Source: Dimorphilus gyrociliatus
Lineage: Eukaryota; Annelida; Polychaeta; Dinophilidae
Reading direction: 5' to 3'
DNA length: 35,219 bases
NCBI GenBank assembly: GCA_904063045.1
Contig: CAJFCJ010000196.1
Coordinates: 39,919-75,137, forward strand
Shown piece by piece: positions 20,556 to 30,190 of the stretch (the stretch's first letter is position 1; each line of letters starts with the position of its first letter). The notes beneath the pieces are model-generated. The model was not told the origin of the DNA, ran no database searches, and saw only the letters and a list, made by a program, of their open reading frames with translations. Position numbers and translations under genes: made by a program.

Positions 20556-22223
20556 CTATAATTCTTCTATTTCAGGAGTTACTGGATTTTTCTTTTGTTC
20601 TTTTTCCACTTTGATAGTTATTCCATCTTCTAATTCAATGTATTGTGGTTTCATTTCCATTTCCATAGCTAAGTCTTCAGTTTCTTCTTCAGATGAATTT
20701 ATGAGAATAACTGAGTCATTGTCAGACTTAGGTATATTTCCAGTCTCTTCATCAGATGAGTCTATAACCATTATGGAATCATTGTCAGACTCAATTGTGT
20801 TACTGGTCTCTTCTTCAGATGAATCTATAACAATCATTGAATCATTATCAGGCTCAGTTATGTTATCAAGCTCTTCTTCAGATGAGTCTATAACAATCAT
20901 TGAACCATTATCAGAATTAGTTGAATCACTAATTTTATCTTCAGATGAGCTTGTACCATTGATTATATCCAAATCTGAGTCTGGACTGTGATCTGATTCA
21001 ATACTTGTTTCTGTATCATAATTTTCAGAAGTACTGGAACATTCATCTGTGCCATAATTGCTATTTGAATCAAAACCATTGAATCCCTCATAAACTATGC
21101 TTGAACCATGAGTGTTGCTTGTATCATAGCCAGTATCTGGATCAGTAACTTCCATTTCTGAGTCCACACTATCTGAAAATTCAGATGGAGTATCAAAAAC
21201 TTCAGATGGAGTGTCAGAATCTTCAAAATACTGTCCCATCATTCCAACAGTTACTTTTTTTACACTGCCTTGTTTTCCAAATTTTGTCTGGTGATTTTCT
21301 TTATATTGCAAAAACTTTCTAACTGGTTGTTCTTTTCTGATAAAGAATGGAAGAGAAACTTGTTTTGTTGCAAAATCAATAAGACCTCCAGCATTTTGTA
21401 GGAAATCATAACCAAGTATTATAGCCATATCTAGTTTTTCCATAATAAAGAATTCTTGTTCCATAATTCTTCCATTAAATTGAATATTCAGTTTTGCTTT
21501 TCCTTTTGTCTTTAAAGCATTTCCATCTGCTGAAGTGATGATTGGTAAGCCAGTGGTTTCTTTCTTGATGAATTTAGAATCCATTAACCTGATTTCTTTT
21601 TCTGTAATAAATGACAAAAGTGCTTCTGAATCACATAAAGCAATAACCTCTCTTCCATTATGATTTTTCATTCGAAATTGGAAATCTTTTCTGCCTTTTA
21701 CCAAAGAAGTACACCTAAAATGTGTGATTTTCTCTTCTTTGAGATTAAATATTGCCATTCTTCCTTTAGAAATTTCAGTTTCATTAGGTTCATCAGGTTC
21801 AACATGTATTAGTCTGTTAAAGCTGCCTTTTTCATTATTTCCTGCATTTCCATTTCTTTGTTGTTGAAATCTATTTTGAGAAAAAGGTTTAAATGTATGT
21901 TCATTTTGATTTGAGTTACTCTGATTGTTGTCAAATCTCCTTTTGTACTGTTTGAATTCATTTTCGCTTTCCTTTCTTGCATTATCAAAAAATATGTCTG
22001 CTCTTTTTGCCAATTTAATATACTGATTAACTGAGTTAATCTTTCCATCTTTTTCCACATGATTAACAATTTTTCCTTTAAGACCATTCCTGAATACAGT
22101 TAACAGTTGAAGTTCTCTAACTCTTTCAGAAACACAAGCCATTTCAGTAGTATTGAATGGTAGGAATTTTTCCACAAGTTCTTTACTTCTTCTAACAAAA
22201 CTTTGGACAGTTTCATCATTGAA
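20556..22223 (-). pseudogene. gag C-terminal region, protease and acidic SIM-like tail of the gypsy element, copy 1
   Basis: An open frame runs from just after a TAG (22224-22226) to a TAG at 20556-20558, in frame with the RT behind it. With residue 1 at 22175: residues 1-115 look like the end of a retrotransposon gag (capsid-like helices, then an Asn/Gln-rich segment FDNNQSNSNQNEH) but lack a CCHC knuckle. A retropepsin-like domain follows at about 175-275 (ALCDSEALLSFI and ILGYDFL); its active site reads DSE where the family has DSG or DTG, so protease activity is doubtful. Residues 317-505 are very rich in Ser, Asp and Glu and contain four tandem repeats. The N-terminal part of gag is missing. 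Both stops being TAG and in frame leaves open readthrough, but point mutation is more likely. Confidence 0.85.
20676..20915 (-). repeat. Four tandem SUMO-interaction-like motifs, copy 1
   Basis: Residues ~421-500 of the gag-PR frame consist of four units of about 21-22 residues of the form SDNDSMIVIDSSEEE followed by a short variable spacer. The cores are MIVIDSSEEE (twice), IMVIDSSDEE and VILINSSEEE. A hydrophobic [VI]-x-[VI]-[VI] core followed by Ser and acidic residues is the textbook SUMO-interacting motif. Function is inferred from the motif only. Confidence 0.75.
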
Positions 22224-22305
22224 CTATCTCAATCTATCAATTTCTTTTTTGATGACTATATTGATTTTTTGTCAAAACTGAGAGTTCAATTTTTCACAAA
22301 ACAAT

Positions 22306-22536
22306 ACCAAATATAATACATTGATTTTTCTTTTCTTTTATATCTTTCAATAAGAAATCCATTGGAATTTCATCTAGATTTATTTCAAAGTGTAAATCTC
22401 CAGGACGCTTTGGTCTTCTATTCTCTTTATATCTGGAAGCTTTTCTTCTTAGTGATTCTAATTCTGGTAAGTCTTCAATATTATCTTTAAATTTAAGAAT
22501 AATATCTTCTGCTATTCTTTTACCAGTTTTGTCATT
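22306..22536 (-). mobile_element. MULE-2 transposase fragment beside gag
   Basis: The minus-strand frame has NDKTGKRIAEDIILKFKDN and LHFEINLDEIPMDFLLKDI, the region between FLYWCH and the catalytic domain, matching 16178-16402. It keeps a better frame than that copy. It is joined on one side to truncated gag and on the other (ATTTTGCAGCCCC) to unrelated DNA. Neighbouring bases 22276-22291 match a further short, inverted piece of the same gene. Confidence 0.85.
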
Positions 22537-23029
22537 TTGCAGCCCCTCTAACAATAAATTCATCCAAATAGTCAAACTAACCCTTTCCTAAAATGTTTTC
22601 TTGGCTGGAAATATTTGCTAACAGGTACATTCACACCCAACCCCATTGCTCTGATTTCCTCTAGTTCATGCTTTCTATCAAATATAAATTTGAATGTGTA
22701 CAGAGTGTAAGAGAGGTTTATACTAATAAATATATAAGTATTACTCATAAAGAAAATGAATGATAAGAAGGGGTTAAGAACACCTTTAAAAATTATATAA
22801 AACAACAATATTGACATAACGATAACTTGGCTTACTGCCAATTTAGGTGATGTGCTTTTTGACTACAGACAATTATACAGAAAGCCCTGAAAGAAAATGA
22901 AAGGGAAAGTTAAAAATTTAAAAATAGATTTGTGTCTAGTCTTAATAGTTTCTGGCAGGCTTTAGGATTGTTTCCAATTCTTACAGCTTGGAACTGGGTT
23001 ACAGATAGTTTTAAAATCAGACAAACTTT
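22537..23029. other. No gene; possible MULE terminus relic
   Basis: No reading frame is supported. At 22618-22640, GGTACATTCACACCCAACCCC resembles the MULE-1 right terminus (GGTACGTTCGCACCCCAACTC) with a few transitions, so a decayed MULE end may lie here. Confidence 0.35.
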
Positions 23030-23362
23030 GCAAATGATTTAGGAATTGATGCAGCCTTGTCACCAACACAACATCTATTTTCTTCATGGATAAGAAAACC
23101 TTTCAAAATACAAATAGACACACTTCTGCTAATTATACTCTTGATTGGAATTGGATTCTTCATTTACTTTATTTGGAAGAAAAAGCTGAAAAGAGTTCAA
23201 TTTACCAGACTGTCTAAACTACTGACAAAAACAAAAAGATTACCTTCAGCTCCAACAGCTGAATCAGAAGAAATAGAACTGCAAAATTATCCTATGTTCA
23301 GAAAAAGTGGTGATAACATAATTGTCACAAGTCCTAGACCTTTTGTGGAAGCAAGGTCTTAA
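23030..23362 (+). pseudogene. Inverted env C-terminal fragment, copy 1
   Basis: The plus-strand frame matches the end of the env-like protein at 12943-14750 (from FANDLGIDAALSPTQHLF through the transmembrane segment and tail) with few substitutions, but in the opposite orientation to the gypsy genes around it. It goes on to a TAA at 23360-23362 with a different last ~15 codons from the 12943 copy; this is likely the authentic env end, because a polypurine tract follows at once. No 5' part of env accompanies it. Confidence 0.8.
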
Positions 23363-23576
23363 AGGAGTGGGATGTTTGTACACATACATTCATCAGCTAT
23401 ATTCTACAATAGAGAAGTAGTATTGAACCAGTATTGTACTATGCAGATAGCACTGATAAAGATAAGCAGTAGTGACCTAGTTTCGCATAGGGCAGTGCAT
23501 ACACATTATGCAGCAATAAAACCTATTGAATTATATAAAGAATATTTGCTATTTGCAACCTAGCATTAATATTACA
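23361..23576 (+). repeat. Polypurine tract and 3' LTR candidate, copy 1
   Basis: AAAGGAGTGGGA (23361-23372) follows the env stop and is directly succeeded by TGTTTGTACAC; the block ends ...AATATTACA at 23576, giving a 204-bp candidate with TG..CA ends and an AATAAA near 23513. This is the expected arrangement of PPT plus 3' LTR. No matching second LTR of the same element was seen, so the right boundary is tentative. Confidence 0.55.
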
Positions 23577-23729
23577 ATTTATTAATCCATAAATTTATGA
23601 TTTCGAACTAAAACTAGTTCAATTAATTATCAATTATGCTTAAATTCTAAGTTTAGATTATATTCACTATTCAACAGTATTGTATACACAATACTGTTCT
23701 TTTTAACACGCCTTAATCAGATATACTTA

Positions 23730-23752
23730 TTTATATATATATATATATATAT
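23730..23752. repeat. TA microsatellite
   Basis: A pure TA dinucleotide tract, also present at 33362-33382 with a slightly different length. Confidence 0.9.
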
Positions 23753-24008
23753 CAGATAGTATAAACAGCAATTTTGTCTCTAGTAAAAGATGACAAGGCC
23801 AAATATTACCTTTATTTTTTTGGCCTCTGTCACCTTGAGTATTTTTGGTGTATGTTGAAAATAATTCTGTATTTGTGTATGATTGCTTTCAATTTTAAAA
23901 AAGTGAGGCATTGGACACAAAGGAATCTAAAAGAATATTGTCTGCATTTGAAGTGAAACATGTCAAACCAGTTTTTCAGGTCTTTTAGTTAGCCTACATA
24001 CTTTCAAA

Positions 24009-24010
<2 letters not shown>

Positions 24011-24052
<42 letters not shown>

Positions 24053-24062
24053 GTGTGTGTAT
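24011..24062. repeat. TA/TG compound microsatellite
   Basis: About 19 TA units followed by TTGTGTGTGTGTATG, some 70 bp before the peptide gene. The second copy is at 33640-33690. Confidence 0.9.
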
Positions 24063-24130
24063 GTAAACTCTACACTTTGAATATAGCTTGACATTTTTTG
24101 GCTAATAAAATCTTTAATCTTTTTGGCAAA

Positions 24131-24432
24131 ATGAAATACCTCCTCAATATTTGTCTTGTTTTAATTCTGGCTAATTTGGCATTTTCTACACTTTTAGAAG
24201 ATGAATTGATGGAACTATTATCTAAAAAAGATGACATATTAATGGAAAAACTTGTAATGAGAGAACTACTAAAAAAGGTATAGCAAAAAGATAGTTTGGC
24301 TGTCTCTTATATTTCTCATTTCAGAGTTCTGCTCAAGTAGAATACACATGCAATTATTGTAAAACCTCTTACAAAAATTATTGTGGACGTTATAAATATA
24401 TTTGCTCTAGAGATTATGGTATAACATTCTAA
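24131..24432 (+). CDS. Small secreted cysteine-containing peptide precursor, two exons (copy 1)
   Basis: Exon 1 (24131-24277) and exon 2 (24325-24432, TAA) join in phase 0 through a 47-bp GT..AG intron with a pyrimidine-rich acceptor, giving 84 residues. Residues 1-19 or so are a signal peptide (MKYLLNICLVLILANLAFS). An acidic, helical-looking propeptide follows, ending in a dibasic Lys-Lys exactly at the exon junction, as in prepropeptides cut by furin-like proteases. Exon 2 alone encodes a 35-residue mature part rich in Tyr with four cysteines in the pattern C-x2-C-x7-C-x6-C, enough for two disulfides. I do not recognise the family. A neuropeptide, antimicrobial or other secreted effector is possible; the sequence alone does not say which. 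Confidence 0.72.
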
Positions 24433-26062
24433 TCAACTTAGATTCATGTCAACAAATAATAAGTTTCCTATATACTTAACCTGAGCTGAACAGTTGTGTA
24501 TATTTCTTCATAAACAATACATTCTTTTAAATTTTTATGTTGTATTTTCCATTGTATTTTATTGATGAGGCATTGTAGAAATTTCTTGTAAATTGCCAAG
24601 ATAGATCTTTTTTCTTGGCTCAATCTGGCCCTGTAATTATCTGAGGAAATCAGGGAACAACTATATGACCTACTAGAGCTGTTGTCAACATAGGATAAAT
24701 TTAATTTTAATATTTGAGTTGAATATCAATTATCTACAATTGGCTGTAGAATTAAAGAAAAACCATAGTGATGTGTAAATAGAGTATTGCTCTATACTTA
24801 TTTAAAATTACATATGCATGGTTGAGCTAGTCTGATGAATATACTTTTAATGCCTTTTTTTGTTGTGTATTATAATTCATACAAAAATATGGTATCAATA
24901 TATTCTGTTAAAGAATTTTTAGGAGCACTTTTAATGTACATTCACACCCTAACTCCATTAAAAACAGACACTAAACACTATATTTAACAACAAGTGAGAC
25001 CTCAAACACAAAGGAGTCGAATGGAATGTCAAAAAAACCCATACAAGATAAATCCTTATGGAAGAAATTGTAAGACATACAACTTTCCCATGATAAAGTG
25101 CATTGCATCCTTAAATTTGATGTATACAACATTACTTTGATGAGTCCTATGAGTCTTGCTATAACTTGATTTATATTAAAAATGTATATAAAAAAGTAAA
25201 TAATAATACTAAAATCTAAACTATAGATAGGCTGTTTAAAAAATTTAATCACTTGTTTAAGTTCTAGTGACAGCTACTGTTGAAAGTTCAACATATACTT
25301 TCACTGTAGCTAAATCAGAAAAAATGAGTAACAGATGATTCATATTTTCCATATTTTTTTCTTATTCTATTCAAATAGTTTTAATTATTTATATTGCTAT
25401 TTGAAAATAGAATGATGGTATATAAATTGGAGCTTCTATTGATGATGGTAGCAGCACTAATTCTGCTAAAACTGGAATAGTCCTCCATGGTAATTGCTTT
25501 TCTTTTACTAATTAATGATACTAATTTGCCCTAAATGCTAATTTCTCTCCAAAAAATTCAGCATCAATTCCAAGAATTATAGGATGACCAAAAATATTTT
25601 CTCCTGCAGAAGGTGAAAATTTCAATTTTGTATGTGAATTTAATTATTGGGGATGGGGATACTCAGAATTTAAAGTTCCTCTAAATGAAAAAAGATGCAT
25701 TATGCTAATAGTCAAAATATTCAAACATATAACAAAAAATATCCTCAATATTTGCATTAAACAATAATATATTTTGTATTTGAATGAAAAATATTTAACA
25801 AGTTTTGTAAAATGTGTTAAACTCTTTGGAAAGTATATACAGTGGTGAAAGAAATTTTTCATTTGATGGACTATTTTTTTGCAAGGGCTATTTTGAAGGG
25901 TAATCAATGGCCTTGTTTTAAAAAATTATTAACTAAAATGTAGGAAATTTTGTCTAGTTTTATGAGTAGTTTTCAGATACTCTCTACCTCTCCTAGTTTA
26001 CAAATTATTTATATATTTTATTGATGACTATATTGATTTTTTGTCAATTGCAATATTTCAGA
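24433..26062. other. No firm gene; two weak coding hints and a possible MULE terminus relic
   Basis: At 24938-24957, GTACATTCACACCCTAACTCC resembles the MULE-1 right terminus. At 25412 an ATG starts a short frame with a signal-peptide-like hydrophobic run (about 22 codons, then TAG), and an exon-like frame preceded by CTCCTGCAG starts near 25611 (VCEFNYWGWGYSEFKV). I could not join them in frame. A 26-bp block (TGATGACTATATTGATTTTTTGTCAA) at 26022-26047 also occurs at 22250-22275 beside truncated gag. Confidence 0.3.
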
Positions 26063-27183
26063 GGGTGCAGTGACATTTTGGCCCAGGAAATTTTATACAA
26101 CTTATGAAGATGGTTTCCATTTTTTACAATGAAATTTGATCCTTTTTGTATTATGTATGCAGGACAAGGATTTTTAGCATATCTTTGAGTACATCTCCAG
26201 GTAATTGAACTCTCAGTTTTTCTTTTCATGGAATATGAACAATTTTTGTGTAGAAGTAAGTCTTTACCTTTGGTACTTCCACCAACAACAATTTTGAATT
26301 CATCTGTTTCAGTTTCCATAATGTTACACTGCTCATCCATCTCAAATGAAGTTTCATCACTGATGTCAACTTTCATATCTCTCATATCTTGCCTATTATC
26401 AGGAAGATTCACCTCTTTTTCAATATTTGATGATTCAGTTGAATTAAAGTCAAAAGAGAGTCTCAGCTGTCAAAAATAATTTAGAGTGAGATATTAATAT
26501 TTTTTAAGCATTGAAATTACCTGATTTGTGTTGCTTTCACTTGCATAATCCTTTGAAGATTCCATATCAATATCACTTTCTTGAAGAATTTCACTCTGAT
26601 GATAATTATCTATTTTCTTCAATTTAATAAATAATTGTCTTCTCCTGACATCATGACAATCAGAGCAATAATCTGTATCTTAATATATAAATGATATAGT
26701 ATTAAACATTGGAAAGTTTAATAGAATACACTTATTTTTTCAACATTTTGCATGATAAAAATGTCTGCACAACTTGCATCTGAATTTTCTTTGAGTCCAG
26801 TGGAACCTCAATCCACACTTCCAACAATTTTTCAAATTCATGCTGTGGTTTCTATCAAAACTAGGATGAAATGCAAGAAAACAAATATACCCTCTACTTT
26901 TTTCACAACAGGAAAAGGAAATTGCAAAAAATAGTAAAATATACTTTTGAAAAAAAGAAAACTGGTAATATGAAAATGTTTCAAATTTTTTGAATGATTT
27001 ATATATATATATATATATATGTGGAACTGCAATTGAAAATTACATGTTTTTTCTTGTTATTTTTCTAAGATGGGGTGAAACATTTTGGGCGGAAATGTCC
27101 CAAAGTGGGCCGAAATGTCCCAAAGTGGGCTGAAATGTCCCAAAGTGGGCCGAAATGTCCTGGGCCGAAATGTCACTGCACCT
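26063..27183 (-). mobile_element. MULE-2 deletion derivative (non-autonomous)
   Basis: The right part (26093-27183) is the second copy of MULE-2 and ends at the same GGGTTTTGC (27184-27192) in the integrase. The left end is different: one TIR unit, GGGTGCAGTGACATTTTGGCCCA, which mirrors the right terminus AGGTGCAGTGACATTTCGGCCCA, is joined by GGAAA directly to the FLYWCH exon, so the catalytic part is deleted. The left flank (TATTTCAGA) does not match the right duplication, so the two ends come from different insertion events or the element was rearranged. Confidence 0.8.
26090..26841 (-). pseudogene. MULE-2 transposase N-terminal remnant, copy 2
   Basis: Minus-strand exons: 26841 to about 26745 with a complete finger (CWKC then CKLCRHFYHAKC, the C-x2-C-x4-H-x2-C pattern seen in MULE-1), followed by a TGA; the middle exon (about 26676-26519); and the FLYWCH exon from about 26464, which here keeps an open frame through FKIVVGGSTKGKDLLLHK and WRCTQRYAKNPCPAYI to HLHKLYK, where the deletion junction lies. 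It has no catalytic domain. It shows the undamaged frame of segments that carry indels at 15813-17206. Confidence 0.82.
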
Positions 27184-27192
27184 GGGTTTTGC

Positions 27193-28715
27193 CAGTGCTT
27201 CCAACTGGAATTTGATTTAAACATGTCTGAATTTCCAAATTCTTTCTTTCTACCATTCCATTACTTTGGCTATGGAATGCTGTTGTTTTAATTTTTCGTA
27301 TTCCCATTGATGTCACCATTTCTGTAAAGATTTCCCCAAGAAAATTCCTTCCTTGATCTGTGAGAATTTCTTCTGGGATACCAAATATTGGGAAATAGTT
27401 GAAAAACAAATGTTTAGAAATCTCCTCAGCTGTTTGAGTTTTTAGAGGGAATATGTTGTTAAATCTGGACATGTGGTCTATAATGACAAGTATATACTTG
27501 TAAGAATCATGTCCAGTCAGAGGTCCCATTATGTCCATAGCAATTCTTTGCATTGGAAGTGTTGGATGGGGTGTTTCCACCAGTAGATGTTTGTTTCCAG
27601 GTGCTCTCAATTGTTCACAGAATTCACAATTTCTAATATGTTCTTTGATTGTTTTCTTCAGTTGTGGATGCCAAAAGGCTTGTTCCAATGTATGGATTGT
27701 TATGTCAACACCATAGTGTTCAAATAATTGATGTTGATGAATTTGTCCCAGTAGGCTTGTTAAAGTTGCCAATGGGATTACAAGTAGTGGTTGGCAACCA
27801 TTCAAATACCATACCAGATCCTCTTTGACAAACATATGTTCAATAAAATTCTTATAATCCTTGACTGTTTCAACATCAATGTCTTCTCCTTCCAATTTAT
27901 CTACAACTTTCATTAGTGTATCATCCATTATTTGTTCTGTGTAGAAATTTATCTCAACTGCTTTATTTTTCAATTTCATGACCTGTATTTGTTTTCATCT
28001 ACTTGTAAGAATCATGTCCAGTCAGAGGTCCCATTATGTCCATAGCTATTCTTTGCATTGGTAAAGTTGGGTGAGGTGTTTCAACCAACAGATGTTTGTT
28101 GCCTGGTGCTCTTAATTGCTCACAAAATTCACAACTCTTTATGTGATCTTTAATTGTTTTCTTTAGCTTGGGGTGCCAGAAAGCTTGCTCCAAAGTGTGA
28201 ATTGTTATGTCTACACCATAGTGCTCAAATAGTTGATGTTGATGAATTTGTCCAAGTAAGTTGGTTAGAGTTGATAGTGGAATTACAAGTAGTGGTTGAC
28301 AGCCATTTAGATACCATACAAGATCTTCTTTTACAAACATAGATTCAATAAAGTTTCCATATTCATTCAAAGACCCATTATCAATGTTTTCTCCTTCCAA
28401 TTTGTCTACAACTTTCATTAGTGGAGTATCTAATACTTGCTCTCTATAGAAGTTTATTTCAACTGGTGTGATTTTTAGTTTCATAATCTGGGCTTGGATT
28501 TCAGTTATGTCTTCATCATAATCATTGTCTAGATTGTCATCTAAACAATCACCTAATTCTTCTAAGTCCTCTGTATCAATATAAAAGCATTTAAGCATAT
28601 CCTTTCTTTCTGCTAATTGGGGAACTGTATTGCCATTTTGTTTTTCTTCATTTAATCTTTCCTTAAGTAAATTACGAAAATCAATTACTTCATCAGTTTC
28701 ACCAATTCTTGATAT
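27193..28715 (-). pseudogene. Integrase of the gypsy element, copy 2
   Basis: Same layout as at 17564-19080: a first HHCC unit (28598-27999 frame, ending in TAG) and then a second unit with the catalytic core, open here from 27979. In that frame the zinc-binding residues are around His81-His96 with C118-x2-C121, and the catalytic triad is D149 (MDIMGPL), D208 (LTDQGRNF) and E244 (GMVERKN), with 35 residues between the last two as in retroviral-type integrases. It stops at the MULE insertion (STGKTQ). Confidence 0.87.
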
Positions 28716-28718
28716 CTA

Positions 28719-30190
28719 GTCTGCTCTATTAGTTCTTCCTGGTATGTATATTATTTCAAAATCCATATCCATAAGTGCCATCACCCATTTAACAGTACTT
28801 GTATTCAGTTTGTTTTGTACAAATGTTTGTACCAAATTTTGGTGATCAGTGTAGAGAAAAAATTTCTTATACTGTAGATAATGGGAGAATTTTTGTACTG
28901 CCCAATATACTGCAAAAGCCTCTTTTTGATAAGCTGCATATCTTAGTTGTGTATTGATTAGGAGCTTGGAAGCAAAAGATTGGTTTTCTTATTTTCTTTC
29001 CATCTTCTTCCCATTCTTGTTCTAGAACTGCACCAACTGCATAATTAGAAGCATCTGTTGTTAAATAGAATGATTTAGTAAAGTCTGGCAGTTGAAGGAT
29101 TGGGGGCTCTGTCATTGCATTCCTTAGTGTTTCATAAGCTTCCTCTGCTTTTTTTGTCCATTTCAGTTTTTCTGTCTTTTGGTGTACTTTTAATAATTCT
29201 CTCAAAGGTTTTGTGATTTTTGCAAAATCTTTAACAAATCTTCTATAATAACCACAAAATGCCACAAAACTCAACAGAGTATTTGCAAACATAGGTAATT
29301 TGGCATCTTTTATTTTCTGAATCTTTTCAGGATCAGTTTCAATACCATTCTGTGTAATTCTATGACCAAGGAATTGAACTGATTCTTGTAAGAATGCACA
29401 TTTGCTCAGTTTAATTCTAAAGTCTTTTTCCTTGATTCTTTCCATAAGTTTCTGTAGAGCTACAAAGTGTTCTTCCAATGTTTTGGTAAAAACTATAATA
29501 TCATCCATATAATTAATGCAGAAGTTTTCCAATCCATTAATAACAAAATTTGCCATGATATAGCTGAAGTGTGAAGGTGCATTTGCCAAACCAAATGAAT
29601 TCAAATAAACCAAATGGCCTAATAAAAGCAGTTTTCTCCTTATCTTCTTCTTTGATTGGAATATGATGAAATTCACTTGTTAAATCCAATATAGAAAAAT
29701 ATTTGTGGCCTCCTCCAAGCTTATCAAATAAATCTTCTTGATGTGGGATTGGATAAAAATTCTTTTTCGATTGCTTGTTAAGTTTTCTGTAATCCACACA
29801 CATTCTTAATGTTCCTTCTTTCTTTTTCACAAAAACAATGGGTGAAGCCCATTGGCTTTTGCTTACTGTAATTAGACCATTTTCCAATAATCCATTTAAT
29901 TGATCCCTGCATTCCTGCTGTCTGTTGGGTAGCAATCTGTATGGTCTTTGTTTGAAAGGCTTTATATCTTCCAATAATTCAATTGCCATTAGTGGAACAT
30001 CTGGTGAACCAATGTCATTCTGATTTGTAGCAATAATATCTTCATAATTCTTTATCATTTCTTTTATTTCTTCTCTGTTCTTGTCAAGATTATTTTTGGA
30101 CACATGTAAATAATTGTCAATTTCTAGTGTATTTGAATTAATATTGTGTACATTTTGATTAGACAAATGTTCAAATTCAATACTTTCCAA
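28719..30190 (-). pseudogene. Reverse transcriptase-RNase H of the gypsy element, copy 2
   Basis: Translated frames (30190-29537 and 29676-28867) are identical to those of copy 1, with the same frameshift after GLFEF, the same SEFH change and the same TAG (28716-28718) at the end of RNase H. The damage therefore predates the duplication, or both are one locus. Confidence 0.9.

Larger units (their letters stand above)
12943..22226 (-). mobile_element. Ty3/gypsy (Metaviridae-like) element, copy 1, decayed and interrupted
   Basis: Reading on the minus strand from 22226 to 12943 the order is gag-PR, RT-RNase H, integrase, env-like, the Ty3/gypsy order with integrase after RNase H. MULE-2 (14908-17554) is nested in the integrase. 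The 5' end is lost: gag begins abruptly beside a MULE fragment (22306-22536), and no 5' LTR is present. The 3' end merges into the dispersed repeat at 12957. Several in-frame stops and frameshifts show it is not a functional unit. Confidence 0.85.
16459..25597. repeat. Tandem duplication, first copy (~9.1 kb present in both)
   Basis: From TTATACAACTTATGAAG (about 16461) to the block ending near 25597, the sequence recurs from 26093 to the end of the window in the same orientation, at an offset of 9632 bp at the left, 9635 bp through the gypsy genes and 9623 bp at the right. The translated gypsy frames between 18364 and 22841 are identical in the two copies. Outside that stretch nearly all differences are one-base indels. 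Confidence 0.95.

Noticed and set aside
20611-20991. 126-codon plus-strand frame with Ser-rich repeats
   Set aside because: It is the antisense shadow of the acidic SIM-like repeat in the gypsy gag-PR frame.
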